DNA from: Clostridiales bacterium
GTDB taxonomy: Bacteria; Bacillota_A; Clostridia; Saccharofermentanales; Saccharofermentanaceae
Assembly: GCA_017537905.1 (NCBI GenBank)
Contig: JAFYJX010000074.1
Coordinates: 1-27,203 of the forward strand
Direction: 5' to 3'
DNA: 27,203 nucleotides
Under the pieces are notes generated by a model. That model had not been told where the DNA came from. It saw only the letters and a program-made list of their open reading frames with translations, and searched no databases. Below are positions 1 to 7,588 of this stretch, in pieces; the stretch's first letter is position 1, and every line of letters begins with the position of its first letter. A program made the position numbers and the translations under genes.

Positions 1-145
1 AAAGCCCATTTATGGGCTGCTACGGGTCAAAGGCAATAAGGCTTGAACGAAATGTGAAAGCCAGCGTCTTGAGGCGCTGGCCGGTAACAGAGGCTTATAG
101 CCTCAGTGCAAACCACCCGTTTGACGGGTGGTTATGATTTGTTTG
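1..145 (-). mobile_element. Run of four hairpins, IS200/IS605-like element end (partial)
   Basis: Four short perfect stem-loops follow one another: AGCCCA/TGGGCT (3-18), GCCAGCG/CGCTGGC (60-81), GAGGCT/AGCCTC (90-104) and AACCACCCGT/ACGGGTGGTT (111-133, 3-base loop). No reading frame fits and no U-tract follows the last stem, so it is not a simple terminator. From memory, the minus-strand order (ACCACCCG hairpin, then a GAGGC hairpin, then a CCAGCG hairpin) resembles the subterminal region of IS200/IS605-type elements in gut Clostridia, where hairpins at the ends are recognised by the TnpA transposase. Any transposase gene would lie left of base 1. A truncated structured RNA is the alternative. 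The hairpins are certain; the mobile-element identity is an inference. Confidence 0.4.
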
Positions 146-161
146 AATTTAAGACAGCCTG

Positions 162-2834
162 TCAGTCAAGTTCTACCTCGATGATGCCGCCGATCTTATC
201 CTTGGGAAGGATGTTGGTGCCTTCGCTGACGACTGAACCGTTAACGGTGATCTTCTTAACGGAGGAAGCCTTTTCGTCCATATCGTAGATAACCGTTACG
301 GGCTTGCCGTTGAATTCGAAGCTTACGGAAGCCTTGCCTTCAGAGTCGAACTGGGAAGGCAGGAGCTTGGGCTCAAATACCATGTCGCCGTAAGAGCCCT
401 TGATGCCGAACATCTCGGTAAGGACTGTGAGCATGAGCCAGCTTGCCGCACCTGTGAGGTAATGGTAAACGCCTCTGCCCTTGGGATCGAAATATTCGGG
501 GACGCCGGGATAGATCTTACTCTTCTCAAAGTCTGTTGCGTGGCGGTAGAGTGTGCCGAGAACTTTCCAGCCTTCTTCCTTAAAGCCCCTGGAATAAAGG
601 GCGTTGCCGAACATTACCGTCATGTGTGAGAAGACAGCGCCGTTTTCCTTTTGGCCGTAGGAGAAGCCGAACATACGGCCCATGTCGGTCTTGATCTCAT
701 GAAAATCCGTGTTGAGCTTGTAGCCGCCGATCGAAGGATCGTAGATGTATTTATCTGCAGACTTAACGATCTCGGGGATCTGTTCGTCGGTCGCAACGCC
801 GGACATGATCGTGAAAACTTCGCCCGTGAGCATCATGGCGGGCCTGCCGTGCTTGTCGCCGTTCTTCTCCAACGCGTTTCCGCTGTTATCGTAATAGCCG
901 TTGTAACGGGAAAATCCTTCGCTGTCGGTGAACCATTCTGTCTTCCTGATGTGGGAAATTATCCAGTCAGCCTTCTTTTCGAGGTCATCAGCGAGGAGGT
1001 CGATATCAAATGCCTTCTTAGAGCCTGAGAAACCCGTTTTAACATTGTTACAATAGCTCAACAGCACGCCCTGAAGCTTATCCGCGTCATATACGCCAAG
1101 GAGGCCTTCGAGCTCTTCAGCAGCGTAGATGGAGTCCTTTCCGAAGGCCTTTTTGTACTCTCTTAAGATCTCTGCGAGCTTTTTATAGTTGCCTGCATAA
1201 GCTGCCGTGAAGGCCACGCTCTCGCCCTTGTCCTTGCCCATGTCCAGAGCGTCGTTCCAGTCGGCTCCACGAAGCTTCATGTGACCATGCTCTCCGACGT
1301 CGAAGAAAGCAGCGAAATTCTGGAGGAGGAGATGCTCCATGACCGTTCCTTCGGAATGCATGCCGCTCAGATCAGTATCCTTATCGAGAAGCTCCTCACC
1401 GCGCATTACCTGGCGGTCGATGAAGTAGGGAGCTTTCTCGTCAAGGATCTTAAGGTCACCCGTTTGCTTAATATAGAGGTCCATGGTCATGAAAGGCCAC
1501 ATCGCGTGGTCCATCCAGACTCTTGTGATTCCGTTTCTGTCAGCGATGAATTCACCGCTCCTGCTTCCTATAATGGTCGCATTCGTGCCGTCGCACCTTA
1601 CGCCGCCGAAGTTATCGACAAGCATGCCCCTTACGTCTGACGGATCCATTATTATCAGCGCGAGGCAGTCCTGCCAGAGGTCTCTCCAGCCTCTGCCGCC
1701 CTTGCCGTAGTCGTGGTGGGGGAGGAATGAGCAGCCGTAGATCCTCCTGAACATCGGCTGTACACCGACCCAGAACATCCAGTTGTCGAAGTCTTCGTCT
1801 CCTGTGTGGAATCTGACGTTATTCCTGTCGATCCAGTAATTCATGTTATCAGACCACCCGGTATCGAAAGCCGTGGGATCCAGATACTTAACAGCCTTTG
1901 CCTGAAGGGCCTCCGAAACAGAGAGGATCTCTTCTTCGGTGTCGGAAGGCTTGTCGATGTCATCTATTATGAGCGCGAAAAAGTAATCAGCCATTCCGCC
2001 GGGAGTTAACGTCTTTTTGGCGAACATTGCAGCGCCCATGGCTTCGAAGCCGTCAACTCTGGTGCCGGGGATGGAAGCGGGAGTGCCTGCTTCTGGGAAT
2101 CTCGGGTTATCGAAAGCGCCGCCTTCACCGATGTAATCTTCTGCTACAGGGCAGAAGGAAACAGGCTTTATGCCTTCTCCTTCGGCAGCGAAAAAGCCGT
2201 AGACAACTTTGTTTCTTCTGTGGCCTCTCTCGTCGAAAGTCAGTGTCGGATTATTTGTTACGCCGTATTCAGTTACGGTCATGCGGTTAAGCATCGATGT
2301 AACGTTTCTGTGGTCTCTGATGTTATCGGCAGAACGGCCGTAGATCGGAGTTGCGGCTGTCGGTGTGAAGGTAACGGGTGAAGTGCCGTTATTTGTGATC
2401 CTGACCCTCGTAAGTTCGATCTTGTCAGAAGTCTCGACAGGAACGAACGTAGTAGTCTCGATCTCCAAGGCCGTTCCAGTAACCAGGCGTCTTGTCTGCT
2501 GCCATAAAAGACCGTTTGTTAAGGTGACTTTGTCCTTATCTTTCGAGAACTTTTTCGCATGTGCAGAAGCGGAAGCTCCCGTCGCGGAAATAAGAGTGCC
2601 GTCCTCCATACAGAGCCAGAAGTTTCTGGTCGAACGGTTGTTGTGAAGATTATCGGAGGATACGGGCTCCAAAATAAAAGTATTCTGTGAGGTCTTAAGA
2701 TCGCCGCCGAGCTCGGGAGTAAGACATCCCATCATGCCGCTTGCAGCGCCTACCGGGAAATACAGGTAGCTGTAAAGCTCGGGATCATCAAGCGTGAATG
2801 TGCCGTTTTCATCAAAGAATTTATAACCTTCCAT
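162..2834 (-). CDS. GH94 family glycoside phosphorylase (laminaribiose/cellobiose phosphorylase-like)
   Basis: About 890 residues, cytoplasmic (no signal peptide or membrane segment). GH94 enzymes reversibly phosphorolyse beta-linked glucosides to a sugar 1-phosphate, saving ATP when cellobiose or laminaribiose is used. The N-terminal beta-sandwich region is followed by the (alpha/alpha)6 barrel with GRGWRDLWQD and the catalytic-type motif GADWNDALD (Asp528 is in this DWND motif, which holds the general acid). Length and segments such as FGGVRCDGTNATIIG recall laminaribiose phosphorylases more than the shorter (about 810 aa) cellobiose enzymes, but substrate is not proven. The ATG at 2834 is chosen over an upstream GTG (2864) because AAGGAG lies 9 bases before it. 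No transporter gene is adjacent; the gene stands alone. Confidence 0.88.
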   Translation of the reverse strand: MEGYKFFDENGTFTLDDPELYSYLYFPVGAASGMMGCLTPELGGDLKTSQNTFILEPVSSDNLHNNRSTRNFWLCMEDGTLISATGASASAHAKKFSKDKDKVTLTNGLLWQQTRRLVTGTALEIETTTFVPVETSDKIELTRVRITNNGTSPVTFTPTAATPIYGRSADNIRDHRNVTSMLNRMTVTEYGVTNNPTLTFDERGHRRNKVVYGFFAAEGEGIKPVSFCPVAEDYIGEGGAFDNPRFPEAGTPASIPGTRVDGFEAMGAAMFAKKTLTPGGMADYFFALIIDDIDKPSDTEEEILSVSEALQAKAVKYLDPTAFDTGWSDNMNYWIDRNNVRFHTGDEDFDNWMFWVGVQPMFRRIYGCSFLPHHDYGKGGRGWRDLWQDCLALIIMDPSDVRGMLVDNFGGVRCDGTNATIIGSRSGEFIADRNGITRVWMDHAMWPFMTMDLYIKQTGDLKILDEKAPYFIDRQVMRGEELLDKDTDLSGMHSEGTVMEHLLLQNFAAFFDVGEHGHMKLRGADWNDALDMGKDKGESVAFTAAYAGNYKKLAEILREYKKAFGKDSIYAAEELEGLLGVYDADKLQGVLLSYCNNVKTGFSGSKKAFDIDLLADDLEKKADWIISHIRKTEWFTDSEGFSRYNGYYDNSGNALEKNGDKHGRPAMMLTGEVFTIMSGVATDEQIPEIVKSADKYIYDPSIGGYKLNTDFHEIKTDMGRMFGFSYGQKENGAVFSHMTVMFGNALYSRGFKEEGWKVLGTLYRHATDFEKSKIYPGVPEYFDPKGRGVYHYLTGAASWLMLTVLTEMFGIKGSYGDMVFEPKLLPSQFDSEGKASVSFEFNGKPVTVIYDMDEKASSVKKITVNGSVVSEGTNILPKDKIGGIIEVELD

Positions 2835-2851
2835 AGTTATAGTCTCCTTAA

Positions 2852-2880
2852 TTGTATTAGCCACCTTCTGACAGTATAAA
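2852..2880 (+). promoter_or_regulatory. Candidate plus-strand sigma-A promoter
   Basis: TTGTAT (2852-2857), a 17-base spacer and TATAAA (2875-2880) form a plausible promoter pointing away from the GH94 gene, whose start region it overlaps on the other strand. No normal gene follows on this strand, only the terminator at 2997-3026. Confidence 0.4.
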
Positions 2881-2886
2881 TGATTT

Positions 2887-3026
2887 CCCTCACTTTTTCC
2901 TCACGCATTTCAAGTTCGTTTTAGGTAAGGGGGTAATAATGAAGCCATCAAAGCAATAAAGTTTTTCATAATCTTCATAACAGCCCCCAATAAGAAAGTC
3001 CGGTTGCTCATTTCCGGACTTTTTTA
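2887..3026 (+). ncRNA. Candidate small RNA or tiny-ORF transcript
   Basis: The stretch lies between a promoter-like sequence (2852-2880) and a textbook terminator (2997-3026), with no normal gene on the plus strand. Inside, a seven-codon frame at 2939-2959 (MKPSKQ, stop) follows a strong ribosome binding site, AAGGGGG, 5 bases upstream. The GGGGG of that site could pair with CCCCC near 2984-2988. It may be a small regulatory RNA, a leader-peptide transcript or an unused relic. Homology is unknown. Confidence 0.3.
2997..3026 (+). terminator. Rho-independent terminator (+)
   Basis: AGTCCGG (2997-3003) and CCGGACT (3014-3020) form a 7-bp perfect stem with a 10-base loop, followed by a T run. 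It faces the plus strand, where no ordinary gene precedes it. Confidence 0.8.
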
Positions 3027-3034
3027 TTGCCTGC

Positions 3035-3064
3035 AAAAAACCCGGGGAAGTGAATCGCCCGGGT
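3035..3064 (-). terminator. Rho-independent terminator of the zinc-ribbon gene
   Basis: On the minus strand, ACCCGGG (rc of 3058-3064) pairs with CCCGGGT (rc of 3040-3046), followed by a T run (3035-3039). It lies just after the stop of the minus-strand gene ending at 3074. Confidence 0.8.
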
Positions 3065-3073
3065 CTTAAGTAA

Positions 3074-3763
3074 TTACAGCTTGATAGCGTCGTAGATGTT
3101 ATCTGCTTTGCCGCTTTCCAACAGGATCTTAACTCTCTCCATCTGCTGTTTATTTCTGTGAGTTACGGGAACAATGGCGTCGTACTGGGCAAGCTCCCTC
3201 TTCTGTGTCGAATAGCGTGTCTTAAGTGTCGCGGTCTTTTTCTTCATCTCATCCATCTTGCCGCGGAGGGTATGCATCCTCATTGCTTCCTGATTATTCA
3301 TCTCATCTCTTCTGTTTTTGGCAACACCGCCGCCTATCGCGAGAGTAGCAGCCAGAGCGAGAAAAGCAGCTATGGAGGCAACGCCGGTGCTCATTTCATA
3401 ACCGCCGCCGGCAGCAAAAGCTATTCCGACAACAAGATAAACAACGATATAAACGATTACGCCGATAATGAGGAACGGCCAGAAAAACTTAAAAGCCGCA
3501 TGACGGGGAGTCTCCGGCAGAGGTCTCTTGATAATTGCCTCGGCTTCACTGATCTCCTGGCTGAGTTTTTCCAAAGAACCATATTCCTTGGCGAGTTTAG
3601 CAGCCAGAGCAATGCTCTCTTCCTTTGTCATTGAAGGACGTTCCGCAGTTTCTGCTTCGGGAGTTTTAACTTCTGATTTTTCGATCTCGATCTTATTTCC
3701 GCACTTAGGACAGAAAACATCATCATCCGTCAATTCGGTACCACACTTATTGCAAAAAGCCAT
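3074..3763 (-). CDS. Zinc-ribbon membrane protein, SGKA-tail family (paralogue A)
   Basis: 229 residues of unknown function. Layout: N-terminal zinc ribbon (CNKCG and CPKCG, residues 4-22); an acidic linker; a helical stretch; a marker segment FKFFWPFL leading into two hydrophobic helices (about residues 95-150); a basic, probably coiled-coil region; and a conserved tail, LLESGKADNIYDAIKL. The same order occurs in the proteins at 10422-11084 and 9776-10363, so these are local paralogues. The ATG at 3763 is chosen over longer frames because GGAGGAGGG sits just upstream and the zinc ribbon starts there. It is likely a bitopic membrane protein with a cytoplasmic ribbon. It is divergent from ald, with a 166-bp shared regulatory region. 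Confidence 0.85.
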   Translation of the reverse strand: MAFCNKCGTELTDDDVFCPKCGNKIEIEKSEVKTPEAETAERPSMTKEESIALAAKLAKEYGSLEKLSQEISEAEAIIKRPLPETPRHAAFKFFWPFLIIGVIVYIVVYLVVGIAFAAGGGYEMSTGVASIAAFLALAATLAIGGGVAKNRRDEMNNQEAMRMHTLRGKMDEMKKKTATLKTRYSTQKRELAQYDAIVPVTHRNKQQMERVKILLESGKADNIYDAIKL

Positions 3764-3844
3764 AACAACACCCTCCTCCAATGGATTTGCGATAATTGTA
3801 TCATAGAAAATTGATAAAAAAGGTAATATCCCGAAAAACACGCG

Positions 3845-3871
3845 TTGTACGGCCGTTTTATGCTTTATAAT
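3845..3871 (+). promoter_or_regulatory. Probable ald promoter
   Basis: A perfect TATAAT (3866-3871) is preceded by TTGTAC (3845-3850) at a short 15-base spacing. The resulting leader to the ald start would be about 50 bases. Confidence 0.5.
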
Positions 3872-3929
3872 GAAAGCTGTCCGCGAAATTGGGCGCGGGC
3901 AAAAAATCATTCTCAAGGAGAAAAGGAAT

Positions 3930-5042
3930 ATGAAGATCGGATGCGTAAAAGAGATCAAGAACAATGAGTTCCGAGTAGGCCTCACACCCGACAACGTCAA
4001 AGCCTATGTCGCAGCAGGACACCATGTTTACATGGAAAAAGGCGCAGGCGTCGGTTCAGGTTTTACTGACAACGAGTACATCGATGCAGGTGCGTCACTC
4101 ATTGACAACGCGGCGGACATCTGGGCTCTCGTTGACATGATGGTCAAGGTAAAAGAACCCCTTCCGGAAGAATATCCGCTCTTCAGAGAAGGCCTTATCC
4201 TTTATACATATCTTCACCTCGCAGCTGACAGGGAGCAGACAGATGCTCTTTTGGCAGGCAAGGTAAAGGCAGTAGCTTATGAGACTATCCAGGAAGCAGA
4301 CGGATCACTCCCGTGCCTCGCTCCTATGAGCCAGATCGCAGGACGTCTCTCCATTCAGGAAGGCGCCAAGTATCTCGAAAAGAAGTTCGGCGGCGAAGGA
4401 ATCCTTTTAGCAGGTGTACCCGGCACACCTAAGGCAAACGTCGTAATCTTAGGCGGCGGCACAGTAGGCATGAACGCATGCAAGATCGCTGTCGGCATGG
4501 GCGCCAACGTTACGATCCTCGACGTTAACCTCAAGAGATTGGAAGAACTCGACAACAGATTCGGCTCACACATCCAGACACTCGTTTCCAACGATTCCAA
4601 CGTCGAAAGAGCAGTCAAGGACGCTGACCTCGTTATCGGTTCCGTACTTATCCCGGGCGGCTCCACACCTAAGCTCTTCAAGCGCAAGTATCTGCCCGAA
4701 ATGAAGAACGGTGCGGTATTCGTAGACGTAGCCATCGACCAGGGCGGCTGCGGTGAATCTTCACGCGTTACAACACACGATGATCCTATCTTCGTAGAAG
4801 ACGGCGTCGTTCATTACTGCGTAGGCAACATGCCCGGTTCAGTTCCGAGAACATCCACGATCGCTCTTACAAACGCAACACTCCGTTACGGTCTCCAGAT
4901 CGCAGGCTCAGGCCTCGAAGAAGCTGTTAAGGCTAACAAGGCAATCGCTCTCGGCGTTAACTGCTACGACGGAAAGATCGTAAACAAGAACGTTTCCAAG
5001 GCCCTCGATATCGAGTACGTTGACCTGGCAGAGCTCATCTGA
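3930..5042 (+). CDS. ald: Alanine dehydrogenase
   Basis: 370 residues, the normal length. It catalyses the reversible NAD-dependent oxidative deamination of L-alanine to pyruvate and ammonia (EC 1.4.1.1) in the cytoplasm, and can work in nitrogen assimilation or alanine use. The catalytic Lys75 (VKVKEP), His96 (TYLHLAAD) and Asp270 (VAIDQGG) fall at exactly the positions known for this family. The Rossmann nucleotide site GGGTVGMNA starts near residue 175. The ATG at 3930 follows AAGGAG-type sequence; longer upstream frames lack homology. It is monocistronic: own promoter at 3845-3871 and terminator at 5075-5107. Confidence 0.97.
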   Translation: MKIGCVKEIKNNEFRVGLTPDNVKAYVAAGHHVYMEKGAGVGSGFTDNEYIDAGASLIDNAADIWALVDMMVKVKEPLPEEYPLFREGLILYTYLHLAADREQTDALLAGKVKAVAYETIQEADGSLPCLAPMSQIAGRLSIQEGAKYLEKKFGGEGILLAGVPGTPKANVVILGGGTVGMNACKIAVGMGANVTILDVNLKRLEELDNRFGSHIQTLVSNDSNVERAVKDADLVIGSVLIPGGSTPKLFKRKYLPEMKNGAVFVDVAIDQGGCGESSRVTTHDDPIFVEDGVVHYCVGNMPGSVPRTSTIALTNATLRYGLQIAGSGLEEAVKANKAIALGVNCYDGKIVNKNVSKALDIEYVDLAELI

Positions 5043-5074
5043 CGCAAACCGGATACTTAGTATAATGAATAAAG

Positions 5075-5107
5075 GCGGCAGGCTTAACGGTCTGCCGCTT
5101 TTTTTGC
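5075..5107 (+). terminator. ald terminator
   Basis: GCGGCAG (5075-5081) and CTGCCGC (5092-5098) form a 7-bp GC-rich stem followed directly by a T run, 32 bases after the ald stop. Confidence 0.88.
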
Positions 5108-5458
5108 AAGGGAACGCTTTGGCGAGGGAGAGCTTTCCAGATTGCGTATGTGTCACCGTTCTGTTTTGCGGACAATTTACTGTAATCAGGACCGGAAGAA
5201 CGCGTGTTTTACATAAAAAGCGCTTCAAAAAAACAGTGCCCGCTGCATATAATTTCTTATGTGGAATTCCACATAGAGAATTAGGGTTTATACAGACACT
5301 TTTGCGAGAGAATTTTTAGACCTTTCCGGGACCTTTGCGGGAGGAATTTTAGACTTTTTCGAGAGATTTTGAGATTATTGAGACTTCTCGCGGGTTTTCG
5401 AGACCATTTGAGATTTTAAGAACTTGCTTTGAAAATCAGGGATAGCGGGGTGTTGACT
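5107..5458 (+). promoter_or_regulatory. Long regulatory region before the XRE/cyclase operon
   Basis: About 350 bases without a credible gene. It holds a TATAAT box (5248-5253), with a weak TTCAAA (5224-5229) 18 bases before it, then an 18-bp perfect palindrome (5258-5275). The next 140 bases carry degenerate repeats: a 21-base unit TTTGCGAGAGAATTTTTAGAC at 5301-5321, a 17/21 match at 5334-5354, and related GAGA/TTTT units near 5355-5384 and 5395-5417. The stretch would be an untranslated leader of about 200 bases. Function is unknown. Confidence 0.5.
5258..5275. promoter_or_regulatory. 18-bp perfect palindrome, likely operator
   Basis: TATGTGGAA followed by its exact reverse complement TTCCACATA begins 4 bases after the TATAAT box, covering the expected transcription start. 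That position suits a repressor site; the XRE protein encoded 180 bases downstream is the obvious candidate ligand. Confidence 0.55.
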
Positions 5459-5734
5459 ATGAAAAGAAAAAGACACGAGAAATTTGATTTTATTCCTGTA
5501 GGATTGGAGATAATGCGTGCAAGGCTGTTGGCGGGATTGTCCCAACAGGAATTAGCCAGACGCTCAGGAGTATCGCAGGCGGACATAAGCAGGATCGAGA
5601 GCGGGTATTATAATACATCAGTTGATGTTTTGGACCGGCTGGCTACATCCATGGGAAAAGAACTTTTGATAAAGTTTACAGACGAAGAAGAGGTTCTTCG
5701 TAATTCATTTTTAGAACCCAGGATGTATAATTGA
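5459..5734 (+). CDS. XRE/HigA-type helix-turn-helix regulator
   Basis: 91 residues. It is a DNA-binding protein of the XRE (Cro/cI) fold: LSQQELARRSGVSQADISRIESG (broken here as LSQQELARRSGVS and QADISRIESG, about residues 27-49) is the helix-turn-helix. The following SVDVLDRLATSMGKELLIKF resembles HigA-type antitoxins and related small regulators. No toxin gene is adjacent. The ATG at 5459 is preferred over TTG at 5429; its binding site (GCGGGG) is only fair. It is followed 3 bases later by a diguanylate cyclase gene, so the two are probably co-transcribed, with the palindrome at 5258-5275 as a likely autoregulatory site. Confidence 0.85.
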   Translation: MKRKRHEKFDFIPVGLEIMRARLLAGLSQQELARRSGVSQADISRIESGYYNTSVDVLDRLATSMGKELLIKFTDEEEVLRNSFLEPRMYN

Positions 5735-5737
5735 TAC

Positions 5738-6892
5738 ATGGTACCCATTATTAACTTATATTCAGTCACAGTAGCTGACTTTATCGGTCTGGCAATCCTT
5801 TTGGTCATCTTGGTTTCAAGGGGCTGGAATTTGCCGGGCCGTAAGGACGAGAGTAATATCCTGCTCAACATGCTCATTATGTCTGTGGCTAATTGTATGG
5901 TTGACCAGGCAGTCGCTTATTTCGACGGAAGACTGGGAGCGGGGAGCGAGGCTATCAGGATATTCCTTAACATCGGTAATCTGTTCCTTTTCTTATACAA
6001 TGTTTTGATCGGTGTTTTCCTTGTGCATATGGTAATCAAGCATATTGATAAGAAAGTATCCAAAATGCATTTTGTTTTCTTCCTTGTCGTGTGTGCTGTG
6101 GAACTCGCTTTGCTGGTTATCAACTTTTTCTCGCCGGTCGTTTTCTGGATCGACAAGAACAATGTGTACCACAGAGGTTCGTTCTTCTACCTCTTTGTCC
6201 TTATCGGATTTATGCTTAATGCATACGGAATAATCTACTACATTGTCAACAAGCTGAAGAACCCCGCTCTGCGGTATTTCCCGGTAATAGAGTTCCTTAT
6301 GCCTATTGTTTTAGGCCTTTTGGTCCAGACGAGGGTTTACGGCATTTCGCTCCTTCCGGCATGCTTTGCAGCATCTTTGGCAGGCATCGTCATCTCGTTC
6401 CAGAACGAATGCATCTATATCGATAAGCTCACGGGCGTTTACAACAGGTTCGAGCTCGACAGGGAACTTAAGCGCCTTCAGAAGAAGCGCAAAGATAAGA
6501 TCGTTGCTTACATGCTCGACCTCAACGGCTTTAAGAGGATCAACGACGATTATTCACATGAGGAAGGCGACCAGGCACTGATCGCTTTTGCAGGAATCTT
6601 AACCGGTGTTTTCGGTTCTGTCGGATCAGTTATCAGATTTGCAGGCGATGAATTCGTCGCGCTCGTATACAAGGGCAAAGAATCTGACATCGAACTCTAT
6701 AAGCAGAAGACTGCTGAGGCTGTTGAAAAATATAACGAGACATCCGGCAAGCCCTATAAGCTTTCTGCTGCTGTCGGCGGAAGAGTATTTGACTTCAGCA
6801 AAGAAGACACCCAGGATCTGGTAGTCGTTATCGATAAGATGATGTACAAGGATAAGGACGACTACTATAAGGATCACAAGAAGGAAAGATAA
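5738..6892 (+). CDS. Membrane diguanylate cyclase (GGDEF, AGDEF variant)
   Basis: 384 residues. The N-terminal half has about six or seven hydrophobic helices (residues 5-225), a membrane sensor of unrecognised type. The C-terminal GGDEF domain (from about 233, DKLTGVYNRFELD) makes cyclic-di-GMP from two GTP. The metal-binding segment MLDLNGFKRINDDY (259 onward) is intact. The signature reads AGDEF (302-306) instead of GGDEF, a variant known to be active in some enzymes. The product-inhibition site RxxD upstream is absent (GSVG), so feedback control is likely lost. The start is 3 bases after the regulator's stop. No clear binding site is present, and a TATAAT lies 6 bases upstream of the ATG, so a leaderless internal transcript is possible. 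Confidence 0.9.
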   Translation: MVPIINLYSVTVADFIGLAILLVILVSRGWNLPGRKDESNILLNMLIMSVANCMVDQAVAYFDGRLGAGSEAIRIFLNIGNLFLFLYNVLIGVFLVHMVIKHIDKKVSKMHFVFFLVVCAVELALLVINFFSPVVFWIDKNNVYHRGSFFYLFVLIGFMLNAYGIIYYIVNKLKNPALRYFPVIEFLMPIVLGLLVQTRVYGISLLPACFAASLAGIVISFQNECIYIDKLTGVYNRFELDRELKRLQKKRKDKIVAYMLDLNGFKRINDDYSHEEGDQALIAFAGILTGVFGSVGSVIRFAGDEFVALVYKGKESDIELYKQKTAEAVEKYNETSGKPYKLSAAVGGRVFDFSKEDTQDLVVVIDKMMYKDKDDYYKDHKKER

Positions 6893-6916
6893 TTTTCCTC
6901 GTATTTTTCATACACA

Positions 6917-6927
6917 ATTGGTACAAT
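6917..6927 (+). promoter_or_regulatory. Extended -10 promoter for the zinc-ribbon gene
   Basis: TTGGTACAAT (6918-6927) is an extended -10 element (TG, one base, TACAAT), about 50 bases before the next start. The same TTGGTATAAT form occurs at 24721-24730. No good -35 is seen. Confidence 0.4.
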
Positions 6928-6983
6928 CTGCTCTAGAGGGGTTTAGGGCCTAATACTTTTTGCGAAATCAAAGGAGACTCACC

Positions 6984-7514
6984 ATGCTGGAAGTTTTAGC
7001 TATTATCGGACTTTGCAAACTCAACAAGAAAAATGCGATCGCCAGAGGCAAGAGACCCGGCGGATTTATCGCTCTTACCATCATCTTGTGGGTCGTTTTG
7101 GAACTTATCGGAATGATAGTCGGAACCGTTGTACAGTACGCTGTAATCGGTGAAACAAGCAGCTCTTCCGGCCTTAATCTTGTCACCCTGTTATTCGCAT
7201 ACGGCTTTGCAGGAATCGGCGCTCTTATTTCTTTCCTTTGCGCAAAATTCGGCCCCAAGGGCGACTATGTTGACCCGAGCATACAGGGTGCGCAGCCCGT
7301 TGTCGGCACATACAATGTTCCGGCAAACACACCTGCTTACATGGCATCCAGCCAGCCCGTACAGCCTCAGGAATTTGTACACGTTGATAATCCTTACCAG
7401 GCACCTGTTCAGCAGAGCACACAGTACTGTGAATTCTGCGGCGAACCTCTTAAGCCCGGCGCAAAGTTCTGTGCTTCATGCGGAACAAAAGTAGAGTCAT
7501 CGTTTGGCGAATAA
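6984..7514 (+). CDS. Two-helix membrane protein with C-terminal zinc ribbon
   Basis: 176 residues of unknown function. The N-terminus (LAIIGLCKLNKKNAIARGK) is followed by two hydrophobic helices (about residues 28-52 and 61-82). Next comes a Pro/Gln/Ala-rich flexible linker, then a C-terminal zinc ribbon, CEFCG and CASCG, near residues 150-170. The ribbon is at the opposite end from that of the 3074-3763 family, so it is a different architecture. AAGGAG seven bases before the ATG at 6984 fixes the start; a longer frame from 6960 lacks a site. Likely an integral membrane protein with a cytoplasmic tail. It ends in a terminator shared with the convergent gene. Confidence 0.82.
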   Translation: MLEVLAIIGLCKLNKKNAIARGKRPGGFIALTIILWVVLELIGMIVGTVVQYAVIGETSSSSGLNLVTLLFAYGFAGIGALISFLCAKFGPKGDYVDPSIQGAQPVVGTYNVPANTPAYMASSQPVQPQEFVHVDNPYQAPVQQSTQYCEFCGEPLKPGAKFCASCGTKVESSFGE

Positions 7515-7542
7515 ACAGTCCGATAATCTTCGAGAGTTAATC

Positions 7543-7588
7543 AAAAATGATCGCATCTTTTTGGACAAGAGGGGCGATCATTTTTTAT
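7543..7588. terminator. Bidirectional terminator
   Basis: AAATGATCGC (7545-7554) pairs with GCGATCATTT (7574-7583), with A and T runs on the two sides. It serves the plus gene ending at 7514 and the minus gene ending at 7578, whose stop codon lies inside the stem. Confidence 0.85.

Noticed and set aside
111..133. ACCACCCG hairpin as terminator of the GH94 gene
   Set aside because: Strong stem, but no T run follows on the minus strand; it belongs to the chain of hairpins at 1-145.
651..1028. Plus-strand open frame of 125 codons inside the GH94 gene
   Set aside because: Antisense shadow of a well-conserved gene; no ribosome binding site and no protein-like features.
3764..4000. 79-residue N-terminal extension of the zinc-ribbon protein at 3074
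   Set aside because: A strong GGAGGAGGG site sits before the ATG at 3763, and the extension crosses the divergent ald promoter region.
5301..5417. GAGA/TTTT units as a CRISPR array
   Set aside because: Units are degenerate, irregularly spaced and lack constant repeat and variable spacer structure; no cas genes nearby.
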